Positions 22,815-30,949 of a stretch of DNA of 37,635 nt are shown here, piece after piece. A model generated the notes under the pieces. The model was given only the letters and a program-made list of their open reading frames with translations. It was not told where the DNA came from and did not search any database. Both the position numbers and the translations under genes were made by a program. Numbering within the stretch: the stretch's first letter is position 1; each line of letters starts with the position of its first letter. Source of the stretch: an uncultured Acetatifactor sp. (lineage in GTDB: Bacteria > Bacillota > Clostridia > Lachnospirales > Lachnospiraceae); contig CAJULV010000003.1 in assembly GCA_910587555.1 (NCBI GenBank), positions 87,361 to 124,995 of the forward strand, given 5' to 3'.

Positions 22815-25316
22815 TCACCACAGATTGACGCCGTAAATGCCTGCGTCACCACCCCAACTCCTGTGAATTGTAATCTCTATTTTACCGATTTTCTTTCCTT
22901 TTATCAAGAACCGGACCTGTCTTCTGCAATTATCCCATACTTCTTGCCGAAAAATCACATTTTTTCGGGATATCCCTTCCTCCCGGAAGGTACTTTCTTC
23001 CATCCATACCGTCACATCGAAATCCCTGACCAGGCATCCCGGCAGTTCCGACAGCGGCTCTGACCTCAAATCCGTGTCAAATGTGACTGCCAGATGTTCC
23101 GCGTCCACCGGGTGCTCTGCCGTCAAGGTCAGTGTCCGGGGATATGCCCCGCTGCCAATCCATAAATTGGGCATCCCGTAGGGCCTGGTGTATGGTGTCA
23201 ACGCCATCTCCGGAGCAAATACCCGCTGCGGAGGAAAAATTCCACGGAATGCCATATTTTCCCGTCTGTTATACCGATGATCCAGATACAGGTAACCACT
23301 CTCCGGATTCAGGGGCACGCTGTCGTGATTGCATTCTCCGCACGCTCCTTCCGGATACAGCCGCAGTGTCACCGCACCAGGCAGCTCTGCTGATGTCATC
23401 CCCACCCACAGGTCCGGGTTTGGCTTCAAAATCAGATATATTTTTCCGTCCTGCCCTCTGTCAGCGTTCAGATCAAGCCGCAGCCATCCACGAAAACCTG
23501 CTTCCACGGTCTGTTCCGCCGTTTTCACAAGCCGCTCCGGCAGAAAGGTCTCCCTGTGCGTCCCTTCCAAAATCTGAAATTCCAGTTTTGCGGCCTGTCC
23601 GGCCTGTTTTTTCCAGTCCACACCGCCTCCCGGCTTATGATCAGATTTCTTATCACGTTCCGTCTGTTTTTCCGATTCTGCGGCCTGTCCGCTCACATTT
23701 TCCACCCACAGCTGCAGACTGTCCAGATGTTCTGTTGCAAGCATCAGCGCCAATCCGTAGGCTCTGTCAAGTTTACGCTTTACCGTTATTAAATCATTTT
23801 CAAAACATTTCTCTCCGGAGGCGGAAGCCCGGAAGTTTTCCATCAGAGGCGACAGCTCCTTCAGGCCCGCCACAGTCTGGTCCGCCCTGGCCAGTTTCTC
23901 CCGAAGCAGGTGGGGATGGTACTCTCCCAGGGCGGCAGGCGTGATCCCCAAATCCATGCAGCACCTGGCCGCAGTCCCCACCGCCTGTCCCATGCAGGCA
24001 CAGGTAGCCATCACCCTTGTGGAACCCAGTGCCACATGGGTGGCGCTGATATTCCTTCCCGCCATCATCAGGTTTTCCACATCCTTGCTGTACAGACAGC
24101 GAAAAGGAATATTGTAGATTCCCGTCACCGGTATAAATTCCGTAGCCGGTCCCGGGTCATAAATTCCCAGAGGCGCATGCACATCCATGGGCCAGCCGCC
24201 GATACACACCGCATCCGGAAAATCCCGCTTCTCCTCAATATCGTTTTCCGTCAGCACATAATCCCCCAGAAACCGTCTGGACTCCCGGGCGCCTGACCGG
24301 GCGTAAACACGTTTGAGCACATAATTTTTGGCCTCCGGGTACCTGCCGCTGTTTTTCACATAATCCCAGATGCCGAACACCAGGCGGCGCAGTTCCAGGT
24401 CAATCTCCTCGCTGTCATAGACCACATTCCTCTGGCCTCCGTACTCAAAGGACCAGTGGGCTCCTTTTTCGGAGAGAGCTCTGTGGTTTCCGGGCTTGTC
24501 AATGTTCCGGATGAAATCCATCTCCCCCACCTTCCCGGCAAAGACCGGGGGCGTGTATGTCACCTCATGGCCGCAGTCCCGGGTTTCGAAGTAAAAGGTG
24601 TTCCCCATAGTATAAGCATCTGCGGAAATCGGCGCCTTTTGCTCCCCATATTCCGCCCTTCCCTCCCGGCCCATGCGGAAGGAGGCCCCTGCCTGGTAAG
24701 CCAGTTCCCCATTCCCCGTGGCGTCGATGTAAAATTTGCTTTCCATTTCATAGACCAGATTGCTGATACTGTGCCTGCCCCGGCAGAGGGTTATGCGGTT
24801 TCCTTCTTTTTCACATTCATAGATGCCTGTATTCAGAAGCAGTGTAATACCAGCCTCCTGGTAAATCATATCAAAAAGCACCGCGTCCGTCAGTGCAGCC
24901 CGGTCATAGCCGCCGCCCCTGTTATACTGAAGCATGCGCATCCGGATTTCTTCCGCCAAGCCGCCCTCCCTGGCATAAATGGCCGGATTCAGACCCAGGT
25001 GACTGGCTCCGTTGATGCTGATGCCGATTTCACTGGAAGCGTTTCCCCCCGGAACACTCCTGTCGTTGACCAATATGACGCTTAAGCCCTCCCGGGCAGC
25101 AGCCACCGCGGCGCAGATTCCCGCCAGACCCGCACCCGCCACCGTAACATCGCTGCAAAGTCTCCTGGGACGGCTGTTCTGGCTGTCTTTCTGTGTGCTT
25201 TCTCTTGATTCCGCTGCATTTTCACTGACGAATTGGCTGCTTTTGTTATCTGTCGAACCGTTTGCGGGATCATCTGCCGGGCAATCGTCCCGGTTGTCTG
25301 TTATATTTTTATCCAT
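22815..25316 (-). CDS. FAD-dependent oxidoreductase (FAD_oxidored family)
   Basis: This protein is about 833 residues. After a polar, low-complexity head (about 1-50), an FAD-binding Rossmann fold starts with VTVAGAGLAGICAAVAAAREG, and GGNASSEIGISINGA follows. KFYIDATGNGELAYQAGA and the later MAGRNISATHVALGSTRVM with GQAVGTAARCC are typical of the FAD_oxidored family (PF12831), which is often found in glycan-use loci and sometimes labelled xanthan lyase-like. The last 250 residues look beta-rich and may be a carbohydrate-binding-like domain. There is no signal peptide. The frame opens 56 codons earlier; AAGG about 8 bases before the ATG at 25316 supports this start. It is 64 bases before the YesN gene on the same strand, probably one transcript. 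The substrate is unknown, perhaps an oxidised or reduced sugar from the same glycan. Confidence 0.78.
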   Translation of the reverse strand: MDKNITDNRDDCPADDPANGSTDNKSSQFVSENAAESRESTQKDSQNSRPRRLCSDVTVAGAGLAGICAAVAAAREGLSVILVNDRSVPGGNASSEIGISINGASHLGLNPAIYAREGGLAEEIRMRMLQYNRGGGYDRAALTDAVLFDMIYQEAGITLLLNTGIYECEKEGNRITLCRGRHSISNLVYEMESKFYIDATGNGELAYQAGASFRMGREGRAEYGEQKAPISADAYTMGNTFYFETRDCGHEVTYTPPVFAGKVGEMDFIRNIDKPGNHRALSEKGAHWSFEYGGQRNVVYDSEEIDLELRRLVFGIWDYVKNSGRYPEAKNYVLKRVYARSGARESRRFLGDYVLTENDIEEKRDFPDAVCIGGWPMDVHAPLGIYDPGPATEFIPVTGIYNIPFRCLYSKDVENLMMAGRNISATHVALGSTRVMATCACMGQAVGTAARCCMDLGITPAALGEYHPHLLREKLARADQTVAGLKELSPLMENFRASASGEKCFENDLITVKRKLDRAYGLALMLATEHLDSLQLWVENVSGQAAESEKQTERDKKSDHKPGGGVDWKKQAGQAAKLEFQILEGTHRETFLPERLVKTAEQTVEAGFRGWLRLDLNADRGQDGKIYLILKPNPDLWVGMTSAELPGAVTLRLYPEGACGECNHDSVPLNPESGYLYLDHRYNRRENMAFRGIFPPQRVFAPEMALTPYTRPYGMPNLWIGSGAYPRTLTLTAEHPVDAEHLAVTFDTDLRSEPLSELPGCLVRDFDVTVWMEESTFREEGISRKNVIFRQEVWDNCRRQVRFLIKGKKIGKIEITIHRSWGGDAGIYGVNLW

Positions 25317-25463
25317 AGGAAACCTTTCTTCCATTTCTGCGGAATGTTGTTGAAATTGATTCAGTATGCACATTTTATGATTTATGATACCGTATGCCCG
25401 ACCGGCAGGAAACAGATTCAGAGGACAAGTCCGGAGAAAAAAGAGACAAAATCCATTTTCTCC

Positions 25464-25492
25464 TTGTATTCCCCGCTGAAACATGATAAAAT
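25464..25492 (+). promoter_or_regulatory. Candidate tetR promoter
   Basis: TTGTAT (25464-25469) and TAAAAT (25487-25492) are 17 bases apart. The -10 box overlaps the left arm of the operator that starts at 25488, so a bound repressor would block RNA polymerase. This supports autoregulation of the TetR gene. Confidence 0.55.
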
Positions 25493-25523
25493 AAAGTCAA
25501 AATTTTACTTTTGTCTTTATTTT
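25488..25523. promoter_or_regulatory. TetR operator candidate 1 (15-6-15 inverted repeat)
   Basis: AAAATAAAGTCAAAA (25488-25502) and TTTTGTCTTTATTTT (25509-25523) are inverted copies with one mismatch and a 6-base centre. The site lies 22 bases before the tetR start codon and over its -10 box. A second copy with the same spacing is at 26278-26313. Confidence 0.7.
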
Positions 25524-25544
25524 TTAAGAAATGAGGGCGTGAGG

Positions 25545-26183
25545 ATGCCAAAGGTAGCTTATTCGGAAGAAGAACGGGAAAAAATCAGGACGGCGCTGCT
25601 CACGGCAGGGCTTGAGCTGATGGCAAAACAGGGCATACAGCGCACCACCGTTGAGCAGATTTATAAAAAAGTAGGCATTTCAAGGACGTTTTTCTACTCC
25701 TACTTTCCCACAAAGGAGGATTTCATTGTGGAAATGCTGTACCTGCAGCAGCCCAAAATAATCGCTTACGCGCAGCAGCTGATGGCTGATCCCGAGCTGA
25801 ACTGGCGCCAGGCCGTAGAACGGTTTCTTCATTCCTGCTGCTATGGAGAACAAAACGGTATTGCGGTTTTGACCATTGAAGAACAGCAGCTTCTCTTCCG
25901 GCGCCTGTCAAAGGAAAGTTACGAAATATTCCGCCAGAAGCAGGCCTGCCTGTTCGGCAGAATTCTGGAAGCCTTCGGCGTGCAGGCGGACCGGGCAAGC
26001 ATCAGCCTGTTTACAAATCTAAGCCTGGCAGTGCTGGTTTTACGCAGAGCGATTCCGGATGCGCTGCCCCTGTTTGTTCCGGAAGCGGCCGACGAAACGA
26101 CTGCCTTTCAGGTCAGGGCCATCGTGGATGCCCTGGAAATTCTGAAAGAAGAGAATCGCTGTCAGGACAGGCCGGATATGTGA
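25545..26183 (+). CDS. TetR family transcriptional regulator
   Basis: This 212-residue regulator has an N-terminal TetR helix-turn-helix (residues about 10-58; REKIRTALLTAGLELMAKQG, then TTVEQIYKKVGISRTFFYSYF, then PTKEDFIVEML). The C-terminal part is a variable ligand-binding helical domain and gives no ligand clue. The open frame reaches back to 25233, but GAGGG 7 bases before the ATG at 25545 and the usual short lead before the HTH fix the start. It is divergent from the FAD oxidoreductase gene. The same inverted repeat lies before tetR and before the gene at 26452, so it probably represses itself and the two genes that follow. A terminator-like stem lies after its stop. Confidence 0.88.
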   Translation: MPKVAYSEEEREKIRTALLTAGLELMAKQGIQRTTVEQIYKKVGISRTFFYSYFPTKEDFIVEMLYLQQPKIIAYAQQLMADPELNWRQAVERFLHSCCYGEQNGIAVLTIEEQQLLFRRLSKESYEIFRQKQACLFGRILEAFGVQADRASISLFTNLSLAVLVLRRAIPDALPLFVPEAADETTAFQVRAIVDALEILKEENRCQDRPDM

Positions 26184-26221
26184 GACATTATCCTGACTAT
26201 CGATAATCCCCAAAAGAGCCC

Positions 26222-26273
26222 CCGCCAGGGCGGACGTCCAAAAAAGAAAAACCGTCTCTGGCGGATTTGTTTT
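26222..26273 (+). terminator. Candidate terminator after tetR
   Basis: CCGCCAG (26222-26228) pairs with CTGGCGG (26258-26264). An inner GACG/CGTC stem completes it, and ATTTGTTTTAT follows. The stem has small internal loops, so efficiency is uncertain. It would separate tetR from the second operator-controlled unit. Confidence 0.5.
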
Positions 26274-26277
26274 ATCT

Positions 26278-26313
26278 AAAATAAAGATAATTGTATTACT
26301 TTGTCTTTATTTT
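26278..26313. promoter_or_regulatory. TetR operator candidate 2 (same 15-6-15 inverted repeat)
   Basis: AAAATAAAGATAATT (26278-26292) and CTTTGTCTTTATTTT (26299-26313) repeat the design of the first site with the same 6-base spacing. The outer nine bases of each arm are the same (AAAATAAAG, CTTTATTTT). A TAAAAT box at 26277-26282 overlaps the left arm, as at the first site. It stands 138 bases before the start of the gene at 26452. Confidence 0.65.
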
Positions 26314-26451
26314 GCCGAATGTTACTTTTTCATTGCGCCAAAGCCCCGTGCCATGTGAGGCTGCCCGTTGCACTCTTTACTGACAGCAGAAAAAGGAACC
26401 GGCATCAAAAAGAAAAATAGAGATTAGAAACGAAAAACGGAGGATACAAAG

Positions 26452-26937
26452 ATGGGATTTTTCAGCAAATTATTCAAGGGACCCGAAATTGATATGGAAA
26501 AGAGCAATGCCAACGCAAAGAAAATGCGGCAGTTGTTCAATCAGGCGGTGGAGCACGGGGATGATTACAGAATAATCTTCGGATACACCGAGGATGTAAG
26601 CCGCTTCAATTACGGCTTTGTCCATGGCAGCAAGACGAAAATCGGAAATCTGATTGTGGGTTGGAACGAAGCGGCACAGACCATAGCGGCAGTTCCCACA
26701 GTCCCGGATCTTTCCGGCTGCGGCGATCCCACCTGGTACCGCCGTCCGGAGATTCTGAAGGCTTATCGAAGCAAGTATCCTGCGGACGCCTTTGTCATTT
26801 ATCCGGACAAAAAAGGCTACATCAGCATCCAGGCCTATGACTGGCTGGACGATGAAAGTTTGTATGTATATGTGTCCCAGGAAGAGGAACTGGCCGCTTT
26901 TACCGAATTTTTTACAAAACAGTTCGCAACGAAATAA
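26452..26937 (+). CDS. Hypothetical protein, first gene of the TetR-linked pair
   Basis: This 161-residue soluble protein is not one I recognise. It begins GFFSKLFKGPEIDMEKSNANAKKM and then has mixed alpha/beta content with many aromatic residues (RIIFGYTEDVSRFNYGFVHG, IGNLIVGWNEAAQTIAAVP, GYISIQAYDWLDDESLYVYV). There is no signal peptide or membrane segment. GGAGG lies 8 bases before the ATG. It is followed after 69 bases by a DUF1266 gene in the same direction, and both are downstream of the second operator. The pair is probably co-expressed and controlled by the TetR regulator. The aromatic beta-rich tail could be a protein-interaction domain; that is only a guess. Confidence 0.7.
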   Translation: MGFFSKLFKGPEIDMEKSNANAKKMRQLFNQAVEHGDDYRIIFGYTEDVSRFNYGFVHGSKTKIGNLIVGWNEAAQTIAAVPTVPDLSGCGDPTWYRRPEILKAYRSKYPADAFVIYPDKKGYISIQAYDWLDDESLYVYVSQEEELAAFTEFFTKQFATK

Positions 26938-27006
26938 ACCCCAAAACGCCGCAGGGATCTTACCCTTCAACGCTGTCCTGCGGCGAATGAATCAGGAGGA
27001 CAAAAC

Positions 27007-28182
27007 ATGTTTGATCTCAATGAAATCAGAAAGAGAGCCCAGATGGCCAACGAACAGGCTCTCGACGCCATAAAGGAAGCCCGGGAAAAAAGCGGGGAAC
27101 TCGCCGCCCACGCAGAGATATCCCACGCCGAAGACGCCTGTCCCTCCGCAGCGGAAACAGAGGCGCAGGTCAATGCCAACACACAGCGCCAGGTGGAAAT
27201 ATTGGGCCAGGTATTCGGAGGCGACAGCATGAGCCGGATGACTGCAAATGAGGAGCTGCTGCAGAATATGGTAAAGGAACAGGTGGCCGCGGCAGCCTCG
27301 TCCAATGCGGAACAGCTGATGGCGCAGTTTTTCGGAGAGGACGCCGGCGTCCTTGCAGCCGCATTGGAAATGTTGGGAACGGAAGAGGAGGATGCAGAAG
27401 AAGAGGATATATTCGACGAACAGTTGGAGGAGAGACTGTATACCGTTCTGGAAGAAACCATAACACGAATTGATTCCCTGCCGGAACCGGAACCGATTTT
27501 CTATCAAAAACAAGACCAACGGTGGAAACAATTCGGTATCCTGCTGTCCGGCATTGTCTCCACCCTAAATGACCACAGTCTGCGCGGAATGGACGTGGAA
27601 GAACATATCCCCGTCCTGGAACAGCAGGTGGTATCCATTGTGCGGCGCTCCTGGGGCATCAACGGCCGCAGCGATCTGCTGGACAAAATCCGATATCTGG
27701 CACAGGAAGGCTATGTTCTTCGGTACCGGATTTACAGCGAAGCAGAGTCTCCGGAATCCCTGTTGGACGAAGATATGGATGAAGAGGAACGGGAATCCGT
27801 GTGCCGTGCCTGGCGCTTTGTACAACGGTATAAGCGTCGGTATACACCCGGATTTCTGACCGGCTGGGATATCGGGCGGGCGGCGATGCTGGCCCGGTGG
27901 GGCAGCTACCTGGGCTGGATTACCGAGCAGGAAGCCCTGGGGATTCTCTGGGACTTATCCCGGAAGGCAGTGGAAGAAATCCACAGCTGGCGTGAATTTG
28001 CCGCTTCCTATTTGTTCGGAGGCTTGCTGTGGAAGCTCCTCTGCGGAGACAGCTCGGCGGAAAGTTATCTGGGATACCTTGCGGACGCGGCATCCAAACT
28101 GCTGATTGGCGGAACGGATTCCGTCGGCGGTGAGTGGCGGCAGTGTCCCTGGCCGGCAGAAAGAAAAATCGGCTTTACCTGA
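27007..28182 (+). CDS. DUF1266 domain protein
   Basis: This 391-residue protein has an N-terminal half (about 1-150) that is acidic and helical (KRAQMANEQALDAIKEARE; EEEDAEEEDIFDEQLEER), probably coiled coil. The C-terminal half matches DUF1266: RRSWGINGRSDLLDKIRYL, a variable loop, then GWDIGRAAMLARWGSYLGW, EQEALGILWDLSRKA and HSWREFAASYLFGG. DUF1266 proteins are found in many bacteria, often with other unknown genes, and no clear activity is known to me. AGGAGG stands before the ATG at 27007. It is the second gene of the TetR-linked pair. The boundary to AT-rich accessory DNA follows shortly after its stop. Confidence 0.82.
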   Translation: MFDLNEIRKRAQMANEQALDAIKEAREKSGELAAHAEISHAEDACPSAAETEAQVNANTQRQVEILGQVFGGDSMSRMTANEELLQNMVKEQVAAAASSNAEQLMAQFFGEDAGVLAAALEMLGTEEEDAEEEDIFDEQLEERLYTVLEETITRIDSLPEPEPIFYQKQDQRWKQFGILLSGIVSTLNDHSLRGMDVEEHIPVLEQQVVSIVRRSWGINGRSDLLDKIRYLAQEGYVLRYRIYSEAESPESLLDEDMDEEERESVCRAWRFVQRYKRRYTPGFLTGWDIGRAAMLARWGSYLGWITEQEALGILWDLSRKAVEEIHSWREFAASYLFGGLLWKLLCGDSSAESYLGYLADAASKLLIGGTDSVGGEWRQCPWPAERKIGFT

Positions 28183-28573
28183 AATACGCAGAAACCCCTG
28201 CCACAACGAACCCTCCAGGCAGCGCTTCCCTTCCCTGCGGCTGTCCGGGGGGTCGTTCTGCCATGAAACCGCCTTTCCCGCCCCGCCGCAGGACATCGAT
28301 AAACTTTTTATTCGGCAAAAATGCACTGCCATGTTCGCAGTGCTGGTTTTGGGCGGGGATATCGACTGTTCGGGCGGTCCCACACTGGCAGGAACGGTGG
28401 CAGGGGCATTTTGAGAGCCGCCCACCCGTTTCTCTGAATTTTGCAGGTTTACAACTGTGAGTTGTGTTTTCTGTCAAAAAACAACCTGTCATGTATGGAC
28501 TTTGCCCGATACAACAGCCATAATAATTTCATAGCATATAACCGCTATGATAAACCCAAAGGAGAAAATGAAT
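28183..28573 (+). other. Gap with no supported gene; transition to AT-rich DNA
   Basis: The first 250 bases are GC-rich and hold only short overlapping open frames without ribosome sites, possibly the remains of a gene. ACAACT-GTG-AGTTGT (28451-28465) followed by GTTTTC is a weak terminator candidate. From about 28490 the base composition changes to AT-rich. TGGACT (28496-28501) and CATAAT (28519-28524), 17 bases apart, could be the promoter of the next gene. Confidence 0.45.
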
Positions 28574-29875
28574 ATGTTTGATGTCAAAAAAATGGGGGAG
28601 CAAATTGCACATCTGCGCAGGGAACGAAACTACACGCAGGAACAACTCGCAGAGGAATTAAAGGTTTCGCCGCAGGCGGTCAGCAAGTGGGAGAACGGAA
28701 AAGCAATGCCCGAAATACCGATGCTTTGTGAAATATCCAGGTTTTTTAATTGTTCCGCAGATCGGATTCTCGACCCCTCGTCATGTGTTTTGCGTGATAT
28801 GGGCTTTAATTATGAATTCCTTGTTAAACCACGGATTCCTGTAGCTGATTATTCAGGTTCTGAATGGCCCAAAAGCATCTCATTTGCTTCCCTTTTAACT
28901 GCTGTAAAATTATTTTTTGGCCTGGAGGAGCGCAGGGACACAAAAGGACGCCAGATAAATGATGATGAAGAATATATTTTGCAGTCGGCGCTTGCGAATA
29001 TATGCTTTGGATATTCCTATTCGCCCGATCAATATATTCATGACAGCTTTTTAATATACGGTTTGGATTATGAGATATATTCGAGGGAAGATTATTCGGA
29101 AAATGAATTTATTGCTCTCGCCTGCAAACAAATTGAACACGGTTATCCTGTCATAATTATCCCTAAAGAGTATACGGATACTATTTTTGCAGTCGGCTTT
29201 TCCGACCATGGGCAAACTTTAAAAGGATTGGGATTTTTAGAGGGAGACGATCAAAAAAATGCAAAAATAAACTTTGACCAGCTGTGTCAGTATGCTGCCT
29301 GGTACAAGTTTGACTGCGATATGATGATTCTGAAACCTTCAAACGAAAAAATGCCGCCAGCAAAAGCGTGTGTGAATGCGTTTCTTAGAGGCATAACGCT
29401 GTTATCAAATACCGAACACTGCGGCGAAGATAAAATGCAGGGCTATGGTATGGTTATTTACCGAAACTGGCGTACTCTGTTAAGGGAAGAAAATCAAAGA
29501 GATGCCGCTCAAATGGAATGTGTTTTTCCGCATGCATTTATCCATTATGAGAACAAACTGAGAACGAAACAGTTTTTTGAACTATGCCTTAACATAATTC
29601 CCGGTATAGATAAGGAATTAATGACCTTAGCCCTCAATCAATACAATGACATCATAGCCTCTGCAGCAGAAATAGCAACGATTGCCCATCAGCGTGACTC
29701 ATTTCCAAGAGATGCTCTGAAAGAGAAAAGAAACCATATTATTGAAATGCTGCGCAGAACCAGTGAGCAGGAGGAACTCGCCTTGCATTATATACAAAAG
29801 ACAGCTGCGCTGCTTACTAACGGGGAGCTTGCCGCCGCCCCGTTCAAGCCCCATTTTGACGAACAGAAAGCATAA
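28574..29875 (+). CDS. XRE-family regulator with large C-terminal domain
   Basis: This is a 433-residue protein. The first 65 residues are an XRE helix-turn-helix of the Lachnospiraceae type (MGEQIAHLRRERNYTQEQLA, KVSPQAVSKWENGKAMPEIP, then LCEISRFFNCSADRILD). The remaining 365 residues are not a standard regulator tail. GYPVIIIPKEYTDTIFAVGF and SDHGQTLKGLGF slightly recall the N-terminal domain of BtrH-like or C39-like proteins, but this is weak. The end (LALNQYNDIIASAAEIATIA) is helical. ATGs at 28547, 28568 and 28574 compete. AAAGGAG ends 9 bases before 28574 and only 3 before 28568, so 28574 is preferred. A sensor-regulator role is inferred from the domain order. Confidence 0.75.
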   Translation: MFDVKKMGEQIAHLRRERNYTQEQLAEELKVSPQAVSKWENGKAMPEIPMLCEISRFFNCSADRILDPSSCVLRDMGFNYEFLVKPRIPVADYSGSEWPKSISFASLLTAVKLFFGLEERRDTKGRQINDDEEYILQSALANICFGYSYSPDQYIHDSFLIYGLDYEIYSREDYSENEFIALACKQIEHGYPVIIIPKEYTDTIFAVGFSDHGQTLKGLGFLEGDDQKNAKINFDQLCQYAAWYKFDCDMMILKPSNEKMPPAKACVNAFLRGITLLSNTEHCGEDKMQGYGMVIYRNWRTLLREENQRDAAQMECVFPHAFIHYENKLRTKQFFELCLNIIPGIDKELMTLALNQYNDIIASAAEIATIAHQRDSFPRDALKEKRNHIIEMLRRTSEQEELALHYIQKTAALLTNGELAAAPFKPHFDEQKA

Positions 29876-29881
29876 AAATGG

Positions 29882-29910
29882 TTGCTCATTTAGGGAAATG
29901 GATGTAATAT
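29882..29910 (+). promoter_or_regulatory. Candidate promoter of the first GyrI-like gene
   Basis: TTGCTC (29882-29887) and TAATAT (29905-29910) are 17 bases apart, 36 bases before the next start codon. It is a moderate match and suggests separate expression from the XRE gene. Confidence 0.4.
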
Positions 29911-29945
29911 AAAATAACAACAGCGCAAAGATTGGAGGAATCACA

Positions 29946-30380
29946 ATGCAAGGTGTAAGAATTTATGAGATGCCATCCTGTAAAATGGTTTCGTCTGGAA
30001 CAGGTATGTTCGGAGAGGGGAATTTCATTCTGTTTGACGAATGGTTATCTTCCCAAAAACGCAATCTGTTTCCAAAAGATTTCCTATATTGGGCAGGAGA
30101 GGGTTTTGTCTGGTTGTACATGTATGAAGATGGTATGAATGTTCCGGAAGAATTTGAAATAATTGATTTCCAGGGAGGCCTTTATGCTGTAGCAACCGAC
30201 ATAGATCAGAAAACAGATAAGGAACTTATGAACACAGAGGTAGAAAAGTTTCTAAGTGAAAACGGATTAGAGCGTGACACGTCTCGTTCGGAATTAGGAA
30301 ATGTAATTACATCACCGCTTGCACAAAAGATATTAGGCTACGAACAGATGGATTATTATTTCCCCATAAAGGCAAAATAA
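29946..30380 (+). CDS. GyrI-like / AraC effector-binding domain protein
   Basis: This 144-residue protein consists only of a GyrI-like small-molecule-binding domain: VRIYEMPSCKMVSSGTGMFG, FDEWLSSQKRNLFPKDFLYW, VWLYMYEDGMNVPEEFEIID, then GGLYAVATDIDQ and GYEQMDYYFPIKA. It has no DNA-binding part, membrane segment or signal peptide. Family members bind hydrophobic or cationic compounds and can act as drug-binding or sequestering proteins, or as ligand sensors with other regulators. GGAGG is 8 bases before the ATG. It converges on another GyrI-like gene at 30412, with 31 bases between the stops. The ligand is unknown. Confidence 0.8.
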   Translation: MQGVRIYEMPSCKMVSSGTGMFGEGNFILFDEWLSSQKRNLFPKDFLYWAGEGFVWLYMYEDGMNVPEEFEIIDFQGGLYAVATDIDQKTDKELMNTEVEKFLSENGLERDTSRSELGNVITSPLAQKILGYEQMDYYFPIKAK

Positions 30381-30411
30381 TCTATATATCTCCGTTGACA
30401 GCTTTGATTCC

Positions 30412-30873
30412 CTATAATTTTCTAATCGGAAAATACATATAATTCTTCCCTGTCTGCGGACAGGAAAAATCGTGAACTGCGCCAACTAAAGGAATATTAT
30501 TATCCTTCATATACGCTATTGTCTTTGGAAATGTATCATCATCTTCACATTCTACATAGATATATTCATAACCGGGAATCATCCACTTTGTCCAACCACC
30601 GGGCGCTTCTGCATCATCAACGCACTCCACTCCTGCAAGATAAAGTCCCTTGTTAAAATTCTCCCAGGGTTGAAAGGAACGGGAAAAATCAGACATTGCT
30701 CCCCATATTCCGACGATATTCCCATTTTCATCTTTCTTTGCCCACTGCCTGACCTCTTCAAAATGAAGATTTGCATTATCCCATAACTCCTGCACAAAGC
30801 CCTCGCCATCTGATGTGGAACCTTCCTTGCCAATTACTACAAAAGATTCTTTAACACATGTATTGATTTTCAC
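30412..30873 (-). CDS. GyrI-like effector-binding protein
   Basis: This 153-residue protein matches the stand-alone AraC effector-binding/GyrI-like type common in clostridia: VKESFVVIGKEGSTSDGEGF, IVGIWGAMSDFSRSFQPWE, GLYLAGVECVDDAEAPGGW, IPGYEYIYVE, then SCPQTGKNYMYFPIRK. It is soluble. The start is a GTG at 30873 with GGAGG 7 bases before it, and a good promoter lies upstream. It is convergent to the GyrI-like gene at 29946 and downstream of a methyltransferase gene. Two such genes side by side suggest a small-molecule response or resistance cassette, but no substrate can be read. Confidence 0.83.
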   Translation of the reverse strand: MKINTCVKESFVVIGKEGSTSDGEGFVQELWDNANLHFEEVRQWAKKDENGNIVGIWGAMSDFSRSFQPWENFNKGLYLAGVECVDDAEAPGGWTKWMIPGYEYIYVECEDDDTFPKTIAYMKDNNIPLVGAVHDFSCPQTGKNYMYFPIRKL

Positions 30874-30909
30874 TATGATACCTCCCTGATTACAGATGAA
30901 TCTTCCTAT

Positions 30910-30938
30910 ACTTTATCATACATACAAAGCCCTGTCAA
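30910..30938 (-). promoter_or_regulatory. Promoter of the second GyrI-like gene
   Basis: On the minus strand, TTGACA (plus 30933-30938, perfect -35) and TAAAGT (30910-30915) are 17 bases apart. Transcription would start near 30903, about 30 bases before the GTG start. Confidence 0.55.
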
Positions 30939-30949
30939 TATCCTGAATT

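Noticed and set aside
28106..28460. Two overlapping plus-strand frames after the DUF1266 gene
   Set aside because: Both begin inside the DUF1266 gene in other frames, lack ribosome sites and show no family features. At most they are the remains of a lost gene.
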